Shown: positions 34,699 to 43,945 of the stretch, in pieces
Numbering within the stretch: the first letter of the stretch is position 1
How the letters are laid out: each line of letters begins with the position of its first letter
NCBI RefSeq assembly: GCF_001715195.1
Contig: NZ_MDWE01000036.1
Location: 1-64,000 of the forward strand
DNA: 64,000 bases
Direction: 5' to 3'
From: Rhodohalobacter halophilus
GTDB taxonomy: Bacteria; Bacteroidota; Rhodothermia; Balneolales; Balneolaceae
Notes under the pieces: model-generated
What the model was told of the DNA's origin: nothing
Database searches by the model: none
What the model saw: the letters and a program-made list of their open reading frames with translations, nothing else
Position numbers and translations under genes: made by a program

Positions 34699-35838
34699 TC
34701 AACCGAAAATGAAGTTTACCAGTTCATCCCAAATCATAGGGTTAATGGCAATCGCCAGAACAATGGAAATTACAAGACCGATCATTGCATATCCCGCATC
34801 CTTGAAGATCAACTTCATGGCAACCGACATAGTTTTTCCCTTACCTTTTGCATCGGTCAAACTCATGGCAATTTCACGACCTGCAAGTAACCCGATAAAC
34901 ACCCAGGTAGTACTCATCGGAATTGTGCTAATCCCTTTGAAATACCACAAAATCACCGCATAAACTCCATCAATTACCGTAGCGGATCGCACATCCGTTA
35001 CATCTGATTTTTCTGTGACAATCTGCTGAATTTTATCACCCCTAAGGTAGAATAGAACGCCCAACCCAAGAAAGATGAATCCTGTAAAAATGAAGAACGC
35101 ATTGACGGATAGAGATCTCGGCAGGTAAACAGCGATATTAGCGGCATCCTGCATCAACCAGACTGCCCATAAGCATCCGCTAATAACCCACTGCACAGGC
35201 CGCCATGCCGGATGCGGTTTCCCTTTAAACCACTTAATTAACTGCCGGTTTAAAGAGAACCAGATAATGATTGCCACAATAAATGCTACAAAATAGCCGG
35301 ACAAACTCTTTTCCAGTACTTGAATAATTCCTTCGGGCTCGGTGGCAAATGCGCTGAGCAAAAGAAAAGTAGTAGAGACCGGCATTTTGAGCCTTGTGAT
35401 AATCAACAAAAAGAGTGGTGCGGCAACCTGCAAAAACACAAAACTATCGGGTGCCCGGTCAAACCCCTTTGAAGTCAGGCGCTGGTAGGTCACATCACCG
35501 TCGTAGGTAAACCAGCTATAGCTCACCGTAACTACAAAAATACCCCCGATAAACAGCCAAAGCACCCACCACTTCTTATCGGCATTGGAAGCTAGAAATG
35601 TACCGATCGTCTGGATACTGTCGTTGGCAATGGCCGAGTATGCCGCGAAGAAAAACCCAACCCACATGGCAATGTGAGGAGTTTCGTAGGTTGCGCCGGC
35701 AATAAAAAAGAAGATCCCAATCAGAATCAGAAAGCGACGCTCACTCTTAATCAGATCCATGAGCCCGGTGGGAATAAGGCTCTCGAGGTAGCTGATTACT
35801 ACCTTATTTTTCGTCTTTTTTCTCTTTTTCTTACCCAT
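34699..35838 (-). CDS. Divergent PiT-like phosphate permease (putative)
   Basis: 379 residues, ten or so transmembrane helices after a basic N-terminus (GKKKRKKTKNK). Two segments recall the duplicated PiT signature: AIANDSIQTIGTFLAS (compare GANDVANAFGT) with LKMPVSTTFLLLSAF, and STIPMSTTWVFIGLLAGREIAM in the second half, where PiT proteins have P-[IV]-STTH. The second copy of the ND motif (VTDVRSATVIDG) is degenerate and the His of STTH is missing in both. It is probably an inorganic ion (phosphate or sulfate) permease, with clear divergence; function is inference. It stands alone, with no PhoU-like partner next to it. Confidence 0.55.
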   Translation of the reverse strand: MGKKKRKKTKNKVVISYLESLIPTGLMDLIKSERRFLILIGIFFFIAGATYETPHIAMWVGFFFAAYSAIANDSIQTIGTFLASNADKKWWVLWLFIGGIFVVTVSYSWFTYDGDVTYQRLTSKGFDRAPDSFVFLQVAAPLFLLIITRLKMPVSTTFLLLSAFATEPEGIIQVLEKSLSGYFVAFIVAIIIWFSLNRQLIKWFKGKPHPAWRPVQWVISGCLWAVWLMQDAANIAVYLPRSLSVNAFFIFTGFIFLGLGVLFYLRGDKIQQIVTEKSDVTDVRSATVIDGVYAVILWYFKGISTIPMSTTWVFIGLLAGREIAMSLTDAKGKGKTMSVAMKLIFKDAGYAMIGLVISIVLAIAINPMIWDELVNFIFG

Positions 35839-36025
35839 TTAATGTACTAGCAGACAATTCCGTTTTAATTTATAAACATAACAAGCTCATATTAAGGGAA
35901 TATTACCGATACGGAATGACCGAAAAAAAGAGTTTCTCCTTGTTCAAAAAGCTTTATTTTGAGTACGAGTAGTTCAATAAAATGCTCATGAAATTTAAAT
36001 AAAGCTCTACCATAGCAACAGAAAT

Positions 36026-37333
36026 ATGTCATCAAAAAAAGAAAGCGGCTCATCTAATTACTATAAAGAGCCAGGCCCAAAATTAAGTGCAGAATCTCCT
36101 TTTGAATCGATGATGGAGCGGTTCCGGTTTGCCGCAGATATCTTAAAACTCGATGAGGGAATGTTCCAATATCTCGCCAGCCCGGTTAAACAGGTTATCG
36201 TTTCCATACCGGTTGTTATGGACGACGGACGAATTGAAGTATTTGAAGGTTACCGCGTGATTCACGACAACGTGCTCGGTCCGTCAAAAGGAGGCATTCG
36301 TTTTGCACCGGATGTAAACCTTGAAGAGGTAAAAGCGTTGGCATCCTGGATGACCTGGAAGTGTGCCGTCGTAAATGTACCGTTTGGTGGCGCCAAAGGA
36401 GGTGTTCGCTGCAATCCCAAGGAGCTCTCCAAAACCGAACTTGAACGACTGACCCGCCGATACACCGCTTCACTACTCGAAGTTTTTGGACCGGATAAAG
36501 ATATCCCCGCCCCCGATATGAACACCAATGAACAGGTGATGGCGTGGATCATGGATACCTTCAGCATGAACTCTCAGCGAACAGAGACTGCTGTTGTTAC
36601 GGGCAAACCCATTATTCTGGGTGGATCTCAGGGACGGAAAGAGGCGACCGGCCGTGGAGTTGTAACTGTTACACTCGCAGCATTAAACAAAATGGGGCTC
36701 ATGCCTAATAAGTCTACTGTTGTGGTTCAGGGTTTTGGGAATGTAGGGTCCGTTTCTGCACAACTGATGTATGAACAGGGCGCAAAAATTATTGCAGTCA
36801 GTGATATCTCTGGCGGATATTACAACGACGGCGGGCTCAATATCCCGGAGATGTTCGAGTACTCACAAAAGAATGGAAATACACTTGAAGGATATCCCGA
36901 TGCTGAACAGATCAGCAATCAACATATTTTGGAGTTGGAGTGTGACGTTTTGATTCCGGCGGCCAAAGAAGATCAGATCAGCCGTGAAAACGCGCATAAG
37001 GTCCAAGCTAAAATTATTGCAGAAGGTGCAAACGGACCCGTAACCGCAAATGCCGACTCCATTTTAGAGGAGAAGGGTATCATGGTCATCCCCGATATCC
37101 TCGCAAATGCAGGAGGTGTAACAGTCTCCTATTTTGAATGGGTACAAGATCGTCAGGGTTATTTCTGGACAGAAGAACGTGTAAATCGCCGGTTGAACCG
37201 CATGATGCGAAATGCGTTTGATAATCTCTATGGAGTAAGTGAAGAGCACAAAATCACACTTCGTCAGGCTGCCTACGTCTATGCAATTAATCGAGTGGCT
37301 ACAACGCTGAAACTGCGTGGAATTTACGCTTAA
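36026..37333 (+). CDS. gdhA: Glutamate (Glu/Leu/Phe/Val) dehydrogenase
   Basis: 435 residues, hexameric GDH type. Substrate-binding DDGRIEVFEGYRVIHDNVLGPSKGGIRF and the catalytic Lys in PFGGAKGGVRCNP are intact, as is PAPDMNTNEQVMAWIMDTFS. The NAD(P)-binding fold starts at VVVQGFGNVGS, and EGANGPVTANAD plus IPDILANAGGVTVSYFEW complete the active site. The start is ATG 36026 in a leader without a strong Shine-Dalgarno. The protein interconverts glutamate and 2-oxoglutarate with ammonia. The RsbW-like gene follows 14 bases later. Confidence 0.96.
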   Translation: MSSKKESGSSNYYKEPGPKLSAESPFESMMERFRFAADILKLDEGMFQYLASPVKQVIVSIPVVMDDGRIEVFEGYRVIHDNVLGPSKGGIRFAPDVNLEEVKALASWMTWKCAVVNVPFGGAKGGVRCNPKELSKTELERLTRRYTASLLEVFGPDKDIPAPDMNTNEQVMAWIMDTFSMNSQRTETAVVTGKPIILGGSQGRKEATGRGVVTVTLAALNKMGLMPNKSTVVVQGFGNVGSVSAQLMYEQGAKIIAVSDISGGYYNDGGLNIPEMFEYSQKNGNTLEGYPDAEQISNQHILELECDVLIPAAKEDQISRENAHKVQAKIIAEGANGPVTANADSILEEKGIMVIPDILANAGGVTVSYFEWVQDRQGYFWTEERVNRRLNRMMRNAFDNLYGVSEEHKITLRQAAYVYAINRVATTLKLRGIYA

Positions 37334-37347
37334 CCCACCCAATTCGA

Positions 37348-37758
37348 ATGACTGATTACAATTACCGCTTCACGCTGAAATCAACTCACGATGAGGCGGT
37401 AAAAATTCCCGACATTGTTGATGGTATTCAACTGGAGTCGTCACTTAGCGAGGATGAGACGTCTAACTTTAAACTTCTATTAAGTGAAGCCGTTGACAAT
37501 GCTATTCAGCATGGGAATGAATATGACCCCGAGAAGAGTGTTGAGGTTGAGATAATCATAACCGGGCATGAAATTAAAGCGAGTATCTCGAACGAAGGTA
37601 AAGGATTTGACCCATCTGCAGCGGCACCGACAGATCCGACCGCAGAAGAGAATCTTCTGAACACAAGCGGACGTGGAATATTTCTACTTCAGGAGCTGGC
37701 TGACTCCCTTGAATTTATAAACCAGGGAAAAACCCTTCAATTCACTTTAAACCGGTAA
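37348..37758 (+). CDS. RsbW/SpoIIAB-like ATP-binding regulatory protein
   Basis: 136 residues of GHKL fold. The N box is LLSEAVDNAIQHGNEYDP, the G1 box ISNEGKGFDPSAA and the G2 box NTSGRGIFLLQELADSLEF. There is no phospho-accepting His domain, as in anti-sigma factor kinases that phosphorylate an STAS anti-anti-sigma factor. The partner STAS protein and sigma factor are not seen nearby. It is 14 bases behind gdhA on the same strand and converges on the efflux operon with nine bases between. Confidence 0.88.
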   Translation: MTDYNYRFTLKSTHDEAVKIPDIVDGIQLESSLSEDETSNFKLLLSEAVDNAIQHGNEYDPEKSVEVEIIITGHEIKASISNEGKGFDPSAAAPTDPTAEENLLNTSGRGIFLLQELADSLEFINQGKTLQFTLNR

Positions 37759-37767
37759 AGCGCAACA

Positions 37768-39099
37768 TCAATCCGTTGCTGCAAAAAGCTGTTCAATCTC
37801 CCCGGTCAGCTCCAGGAGTTGGGTTTCTGCAATTTTTGCTTCATACATCGCATTGATAAGCCGGTTTTCAGCGGCGATAAACGTCCGCTGCGCCTCTCTA
37901 AACTCCAGTGAACTGATGGAACCGAGCCGAAATCTCTCCAACGCAATATCCAGAGTCTCTTCAGCATTTGCCAGGTTCTCCTCTTCCAGATCCACCAGCT
38001 CAATGTTGTTTTGATAGGTGCGGTAGATCATTCGAAAATCAGATTGAAGCCGCAGCCTCTGACCTTCAAGGTTCAATTCAGCATTTTTTGATCTGATCTG
38101 CGCATTCTGCATACGCCTGTTCAGGTTAAAACCATTGAAAATATTGACTCTTGCCGTCAACCCTACCGAAAAACCGGTTGTCTCATTAAACTGAAAGAAG
38201 CCGCCGTCATTTTCGCTTCGGTTAAAACTGTAGCCGGATGTAAGAGACAGCTCCGGCAAGCGTTCGCCCCGAATTTCACGCTCTTCAAGTGAAGAAACTT
38301 CCTGCTCAAATCTTGCTATGGCAAGTTGTGCATTATCACTCATCAGACGGTTATAGAGCGCATCTTCCGAAAGCTGACGATTTACCTGAATATCTTGAAC
38401 TACCGAAAAATCTGTATCGGGATCACGACCCAGCAGCTCATTGAGTAAAATCTTTGCCTCATTCAACCGGTTCGACTCACGGATATATGCCGCCCGGTCT
38501 GCATTCACATCTGATCGTGCCTGAAGGAGTTCATACTCCGAGCCTGACCCAAGGTCCACTTTTGTCTCTTCAATTTCTATCCGCTCCATTGACACCTCAA
38601 TATTGTTCTCCAGAACGTTCATCTGCTCAGCAATCCGGATAATATTGTAGTAGGATGATGCGATCTGACTTACCAATCGCTCCGTATCCAACCGCAATTG
38701 TTTGTCGCTAATATCCTTCAACCGGTTCAGTTTCCGATACCGGTTCACAGAGGTAAGCCCATCAAACAGGGTCCAGTTCAAATTGATGGCCGCATTGGTG
38801 TTGGTGCTGCGAGCACCCTCATTTGTGCTTCCGGTGCCGTCGGCCGATCTGAACTCACTGTCTTCAATACTTTCCGTACGGCTTGCGGAGAGATTGACGG
38901 AGGGCAACAGTCCTGCATTTCCAAGGGTAGAGTTATTATCTGCCTCTTCTTGAAGATTACGGCTGATTTGCAGCCCAAAATTATTTTCCAGCCCAATTTG
39001 GATTGCGTTTTCCAGCGTTATGGTCTGCTGAGAAAAAGCACTCCGGGGCTGAAAGATAAATAGGATAAGTAGTGAGAGAGTAAGTCCTTTAAAAATCAT
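37768..39099 (-). CDS. TolC-family outer membrane efflux protein
   Basis: 443 residues from ATG 39099; a TTG at 39102 is possible. Signal peptide (GLTLSLLILFIFQPRSAFSQ), then two OEP repeats each of paired helices and strands: QTITLENAIQIGLENNFGLQISRN at the start and the second-half RFRLGSISSLEFREAQRTFIAAENRLINA, a diagnostic TolC-family segment. It forms the outer membrane channel of the RND pump encoded just upstream; its start overlaps the permease stop by one base (TGATG). Confidence 0.95.
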   Translation of the reverse strand: MIFKGLTLSLLILFIFQPRSAFSQQTITLENAIQIGLENNFGLQISRNLQEEADNNSTLGNAGLLPSVNLSASRTESIEDSEFRSADGTGSTNEGARSTNTNAAINLNWTLFDGLTSVNRYRKLNRLKDISDKQLRLDTERLVSQIASSYYNIIRIAEQMNVLENNIEVSMERIEIEETKVDLGSGSEYELLQARSDVNADRAAYIRESNRLNEAKILLNELLGRDPDTDFSVVQDIQVNRQLSEDALYNRLMSDNAQLAIARFEQEVSSLEEREIRGERLPELSLTSGYSFNRSENDGGFFQFNETTGFSVGLTARVNIFNGFNLNRRMQNAQIRSKNAELNLEGQRLRLQSDFRMIYRTYQNNIELVDLEEENLANAEETLDIALERFRLGSISSLEFREAQRTFIAAENRLINAMYEAKIAETQLLELTGEIEQLFAATD

Positions 39100-42000
39100 C
39101 AAACGCTTGCAGTTTCTAATTTTTCAGCTTCTTTTGCACGTTCCTGAATCTCCTGCTTCTGGCTTTTTTCGGAAGAGAAGTAGGAGTAGATAGCCGGAAT
39201 GATGTAGAGAGTTAAAAAGCTACCGATTAACAACCCGCCAATAACCGCAATACCCATGGATGAACGGCTCTCTGAACCGGCTCCAATTGCCAGTGCAATC
39301 GGCAGAATTCCCAAAATTGTTGAGATGGACGTCATCAGGATTGGACGGAATCGAACAGCGGCTGCGTCCATAATTGCGTCCATCACATTCATCCCCTGCT
39401 CCTGGCGTTGGTTGGCAAACTCAACAATCAGAATACCATTCTTTGCAATCAGCCCGATCAGCATAATGGCCCCAATCTGGCTAAAAATATTCAGTGTCTG
39501 ATCAAAGTACCAAAGCGAAACCAGTGTTCCGAAAATTGCAAGAGGAACGGTAAAAAGGATGATGAACGGATCGCGAAAACTTTCAAACTGAGCCGCCAGC
39601 ACCAGGTATATCAACACCAGGGCGAGTGCAAATATGAATAGAAGACTCGCGGCACTTTCGGCAAAATCCCGTGACGGTCCGGCCAGATCGGTAATTACAG
39701 ATTCAGGCAGAACTCTATCGGCAATATCATTCATCGCATCAATACCGTCCCCAATAGTGTAGCCGGGTGCGAGCTGTGCGGAGATGGTTGCAGATTTAAA
39801 TCGGTTGAAGCGATAAAGTTGTGGAGGACTGCTTCGTTCGGTAACGGTTACAAGGTTGTCAAGCTGCAGTAACGCACCATCCTGACTTCGCACATAGATC
39901 GTCTTCAGGTCGATCGGTTCATTTCTGTATTGGCGATCCATCTGACCAATTACCCAGTATTGCTTGCCATCCATAATGAAAAATCCAAACCGGCTGCCTG
40001 AAAGTGATAGCTGTAGTGTTTCGGCAATATCCCGAACAGATACGCCCAGCGCACGGGCCCTGTCACGCTCAATCTCAACCTGAAGTTCCGGCCGATTAAA
40101 TTTCAGATCTACTTCGGCAAATACAAAAGCCGGGTTTTGATTCGCTTCCTGCAAAAACTCGGGAATCACATCTTCAAGCTGTCCCAGCGTTTGAGCCTGC
40201 AGAACAAACTGAACCGGGAGTCCGCCGCGACGGTTACCGATTGATTGAGGCTGAGAAACAAATGTTTGAGCTCCTGTAAGGTTCGACATCAACCCTGTGA
40301 GTTGATCGGCAATCTCCTGTTGAGAGCGATCCCGATCTCCGGCATCTCCCAGATTTATAAAACTAAACGCTGAGTTTATGGAACCTGATGCTCCAAAACC
40401 GGGTGAGGTTACCGTATTCATCGCCACAACTTCGGGCACGTTCTGCTGAACAGTTCGGATCATGTCATCAACATAGGCGTCCATGTATTCAAATGAGGCA
40501 CCCTCGGGAGCTGTGGCAAACAGTCTGATCTGTCCGCGATCTTCACTCGGAGCAAGTTCTTCGGGGATATTGGAATACAGAACACCGATCAACACACCGG
40601 CAGCAGCCAGAATTACAAACGCCAGCCATCTTCGTTTCATAAACGACTCAAGAGAACTCCTGTATACACTGTTTATTTTTTTGAAATAGGGCTCCGTGAG
40701 CTGGTAAAATCGATTTTTTTCGGCACCGTTTTTCAGGATTTTGGTTGCCAGCATCGGTGTGAGTGTCAGTGCCACGAACGATGAAATGATTACCGCACCG
40801 GCAATCACCACTCCAAATTCACGGAACAGGCGTCCCGTGGTTCCGCCCAGAAAGAGGATCGGCATAAAAACCGACACCAAAGCGAGGGACGTAGCCACAA
40901 CGGCAAAGAAGATCTCTTTGGAGCCCAGAATTCCGGCCTCTATTGTTGGCAAGCCCTTCTCCATTTTAGCGTAGATATTTTCCAGCACCACAATTGCATC
41001 ATCCACGACCAAACCAATGGCCAATACGATGGCCAGCATGGTAAGCACGTTTATTGAAAAACCGGCCACATACATGATGAAGAAGGCGCCAATTAACGCG
41101 ATGGGTATTACAATGATTGGGATAAAGGTGGTTCGAAAATCTCTTAGAAAGATGAAAATCACCAGGATTACCAACCCAAGCGCAAGAAATACGGTCTGCT
41201 GCACCTCGCTGATTGATTGCTGGATATATTCGGTGGTATCGAACCCTACCGCAATATCGATATCCTCGGGCAGATCCCGCTCAATTCTTTCGACACGAAC
41301 AAAGAACTCCTCTGCAATACTAAGCTGGTTGGAGCCGGGCTGGGGAATAGCCACCACTCCAACCATTGGAATTCCGTTTCTTTTCAATACCGTTCGTTCA
41401 TTCTGAGCACCCAGTTCAGCTCGCCCGATATCCCGGAAACGGATCTTTCTCCCATCCTCTTCACGGATGATCAGGTTATTAAACTCTTCGGGTGTCGTTA
41501 GACGTCCCATGGTACGGACAGTAAGCTCTGTGGTATTTCCTTCGATTCTTCCTGAGGGAAGCTCAACATTTTCTCGATTCAATGCCTGCTGAACATCAAG
41601 GGGTGTTACACTGTACGCCGCGAGTTTCAGGGGGTCCATCCAAAGACGCATCGCGTACTGACGCGATCCCCATATTCGAATCTCACTGACTCCGGGAATC
41701 GTCTGAAGCTGCTCTTTAAAAATATTTTCGGCGATGGATGTTAACTCAAGAAGGTTTCTTCGATCACTGTTCACATTCAAAAATACAATCGGAGAAGCAT
41801 CGGCGTCAGCTTTTCGAACCGTAGGCGGTTCTGCATCGGGCGGTAGATTACGCTGTGCACTGGAAACCCGATCCCGCACATCGTTCGCGGCAGCCTCCAT
41901 GTCTATCTCAAGATCAAACTCTACGGTAATGGTACTCTGTCCCTGCCTGCTGGTTGATGTGAGCGTTCGGATACCGGCAATACCATTTACCGACTCTTCG

Positions 42001-42200
42001 AGCGGCTCTGTAATTTGCGACTCAATGACATCTGCATTAGCCCCAACATAACTGGTGGAAACCGTAACGATCGGCGGATCAACAGAGGGGTACTCTCTCA
42101 CACCGAGATTAAAGAACGAGATCACGCCGAAAAGTACAATCACAATCGACATGACCGAGGCCAGAACCGGCCGGCGAATACTTAGTGACGATAGACTCAT
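39099..42200 (-). CDS. RND efflux transporter permease (AcrB/MexB-like)
   Basis: 1033 residues, the normal length of HAE1-type pumps, with 12 transmembrane helices and two large periplasmic loops. SSLSIRRPVLASVMSIVIVLFG is the typical first helix; the proton-relay aspartates lie in GLVVDDAIVVLENIY in helix 4. VVATSLALVSVFMPILFLGG and the second-half FTVPLAIFGTLVSLW / AVRFRPILMTSISTILGILPIALA are conserved. It exports drugs or other small hydrophobic compounds using the proton gradient. It overlaps the adaptor gene upstream (ATGA, 42197-42200) and the TolC gene downstream. Confidence 0.96.
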   Translation of the reverse strand: MSLSSLSIRRPVLASVMSIVIVLFGVISFFNLGVREYPSVDPPIVTVSTSYVGANADVIESQITEPLEESVNGIAGIRTLTSTSRQGQSTITVEFDLEIDMEAAANDVRDRVSSAQRNLPPDAEPPTVRKADADASPIVFLNVNSDRRNLLELTSIAENIFKEQLQTIPGVSEIRIWGSRQYAMRLWMDPLKLAAYSVTPLDVQQALNRENVELPSGRIEGNTTELTVRTMGRLTTPEEFNNLIIREEDGRKIRFRDIGRAELGAQNERTVLKRNGIPMVGVVAIPQPGSNQLSIAEEFFVRVERIERDLPEDIDIAVGFDTTEYIQQSISEVQQTVFLALGLVILVIFIFLRDFRTTFIPIIVIPIALIGAFFIMYVAGFSINVLTMLAIVLAIGLVVDDAIVVLENIYAKMEKGLPTIEAGILGSKEIFFAVVATSLALVSVFMPILFLGGTTGRLFREFGVVIAGAVIISSFVALTLTPMLATKILKNGAEKNRFYQLTEPYFKKINSVYRSSLESFMKRRWLAFVILAAAGVLIGVLYSNIPEELAPSEDRGQIRLFATAPEGASFEYMDAYVDDMIRTVQQNVPEVVAMNTVTSPGFGASGSINSAFSFINLGDAGDRDRSQQEIADQLTGLMSNLTGAQTFVSQPQSIGNRRGGLPVQFVLQAQTLGQLEDVIPEFLQEANQNPAFVFAEVDLKFNRPELQVEIERDRARALGVSVRDIAETLQLSLSGSRFGFFIMDGKQYWVIGQMDRQYRNEPIDLKTIYVRSQDGALLQLDNLVTVTERSSPPQLYRFNRFKSATISAQLAPGYTIGDGIDAMNDIADRVLPESVITDLAGPSRDFAESAASLLFIFALALVLIYLVLAAQFESFRDPFIILFTVPLAIFGTLVSLWYFDQTLNIFSQIGAIMLIGLIAKNGILIVEFANQRQEQGMNVMDAIMDAAAVRFRPILMTSISTILGILPIALAIGAGSESRSSMGIAVIGGLLIGSFLTLYIIPAIYSYFSSEKSQKQEIQERAKEAEKLETASV

Positions 42201-43291
42201 AACTCCGCACTTGAATTAAGTTGAACCACATTTACTTCCGTGCCGGGGTTTACCTGAAGCAATCCGGTTGTCAGCACCGTATCTCCTTCAGCAACGCCAT
42301 TTATAATTTGAACTTTTTCGCTGGTTCTCATACCGGTCTGAACCCGCTCCTGTTCAACCACTCCATTACGGACAACAAACACTTTCTGTGAATTCAATTC
42401 GGGAATTACAGCGATGGTCGGCACCATCAAAGCGTTATCAATTTGTTCGAGAATCAGAACAATGTTTGCAAATGCACCGGGATAGAGCAGATTGTCATCG
42501 TTCTCACTAATAGCTCTGATTTGAAGTGTTCTGGTTTGCTGGTCAATTCGAGGCTCAATTGCATACACTTCACCTACAAAAGTGGAATCAATACCCTGCA
42601 CGTTAAAATTAATTTTATCCCCGATATCCACCCGGGAGAGATATCGTTCAGGTACTGAAAAATCGATCTTTACCCGATTAATCTCCTGAAGTGAGGCAAT
42701 CCGCGTATTCGGGCTGATGTAACTCCCTTCGCTCACATACTTCAAGCCGATACGACCGCTGAACGGAGCATTAATTTCTGTTTTATCAATTTGGGCATCA
42801 ATCAGGTTCAGTTCAGCACGCAGTACATTCACCTCGTTCAGTGTGGCATCATAATCGTCCTGCGAAATTCCGCCGCGCTCCAATAACCTTCTCTGTCGCT
42901 CCTCGCGCTGTTCGGCAAGGTTTAATCGAAAGGTAGCTCGCTGCTTTTGCGCCTGAAGCTCACTGTCATTAATTTTCACAAGCAGTTCACCTCTTTCAAC
43001 CTCCCGACCTTCCTCAAAAGAGATAGCCGTAATGATCCCGGACGCCTCAGCACTCAGATCCACAACTTCATTGGCCCGAATTGTACCACTGGTAAAAATT
43101 CTGTCCTCAATCGATTCCGGCTGCATAACCACAGCCTCAACCTGAAGAACATTTTGCCCTCCCGAGCCGGGCCCTCCCTGTGCCATTGCATCATTCGTTT
43201 GAAAAAGAGGCTTCACTTTAGGGTAAGCAAGTAAACCGATGACCACGGCCAAAACCGAAAAAATAATAATACGTTTAGAAACTTTACTCAT
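42197..43291 (-). CDS. RND efflux periplasmic adaptor (membrane fusion protein)
   Basis: 364 residues. An N-terminal hydrophobic helix (IIIFSVLAVVIGLLAY) anchors it in the inner membrane. The lipoyl-like halves are VDLSAEASGIITAISFEEGREVERGELLVKIND and INAPFSGRIGLKYVSEGSYISPNT, separated by a short alpha-helical hairpin (QKQRATFRLNLAEQREERQRRL). Beta-barrel and membrane-proximal domains follow (IEPRIDQQTRTLQIRAI; LMVPTIAVIPELNSQKVFVV). It is the first gene of the adaptor-permease-channel operon. No regulator is linked. Confidence 0.95.
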   Translation of the reverse strand: MSKVSKRIIIFSVLAVVIGLLAYPKVKPLFQTNDAMAQGGPGSGGQNVLQVEAVVMQPESIEDRIFTSGTIRANEVVDLSAEASGIITAISFEEGREVERGELLVKINDSELQAQKQRATFRLNLAEQREERQRRLLERGGISQDDYDATLNEVNVLRAELNLIDAQIDKTEINAPFSGRIGLKYVSEGSYISPNTRIASLQEINRVKIDFSVPERYLSRVDIGDKINFNVQGIDSTFVGEVYAIEPRIDQQTRTLQIRAISENDDNLLYPGAFANIVLILEQIDNALMVPTIAVIPELNSQKVFVVRNGVVEQERVQTGMRTSEKVQIINGVAEGDTVLTTGLLQVNPGTEVNVVQLNSSAEL

Positions 43292-43463
43292 ATCTGTTTT
43301 AGAGAGTTGTATAGGTCTTTTGAGTAACGAACAAATTTACAGTATAGTTCTGTCGATTTCGCCCCGTTATTGTAAAATCTTGTAGGTGTTAATGACAACC
43401 ATTTTTCCGGCGAACCCGGAATTTTGCCTGTTTACTGTTTTATCAGGTCCGAGAAAACAAAAA

Positions 43464-43491
43464 AGGCGACCCGAATTAAATCAGGCCGCCT
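43464..43491 (-). terminator. Terminator of trxA
   Basis: On the minus strand, AGGCGGCC and GGTCGCCT with one mismatch enclose an A/T-rich loop and are followed by TTTTTTG. It begins about 23 bases after the trxA stop. Confidence 0.65.
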
Positions 43492-43514
43492 CTTCCCTCT
43501 GTCAAACAAAGTGT

Positions 43515-43841
43515 TTATGCCAGTTGGGCATCCAGGTGTTTTTTGATCTGATTCTTCGGAACGGCTCCGATAATTTGATCAACCACTTCGCCATCTTTAA
43601 AAATCAACAGCGTTGGGATACTTCGAATACCATACTTCACGGAAACTTCTGAGTTATGATCAACATTTACTTTGCCGATCTTAACTTTTCCTTCGTATTC
43701 ACCTGCAAGCTCTTCAACAACAGGCCCGACCATTCTGCACGGCCCGCACCATTCTGCCCAAAAATCAACTAATACAGGTTCAGATGCACCTTCTACTTCA
43801 TCTGAAAAATTGTCGTCTGTGAATTCAATTGGTTTACTCAT
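43515..43841 (-). CDS. trxA: Thioredoxin
   Basis: 108 residues. The active site WCGPC is at 31-35, preceded by VLVDFWAEW. The cis-Pro motif IRSIPTLLIFKDGE lies near residue 73. This is a normal cytoplasmic thioredoxin reduced by TrxB (18.5 kb). It is monocistronic, with its own terminator on one side and a 104-base gap to dnaE on the other. It supplies electrons to reductases, peroxiredoxins and methionine sulfoxide reductases. Confidence 0.97.
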   Translation of the reverse strand: MSKPIEFTDDNFSDEVEGASEPVLVDFWAEWCGPCRMVGPVVEELAGEYEGKVKIGKVNVDHNSEVSVKYGIRSIPTLLIFKDGEVVDQIIGAVPKNQIKKHLDAQLA

Positions 43842-43945
43842 ATCGATTTTTTCTTTTTTTGTTTATTAATCTAAGATCTGAATAATTGTTTAAACTAACA
43901 CATATCAAATCGTTATTGGTACTATCATCAAAACTTATCGCTTTA

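Noticed and set aside
35880-36025. Promoter of the glutamate dehydrogenase gene
   Set aside because: TTATTTTG with an upstream TTG is present, but the match and spacing are too poor to claim.
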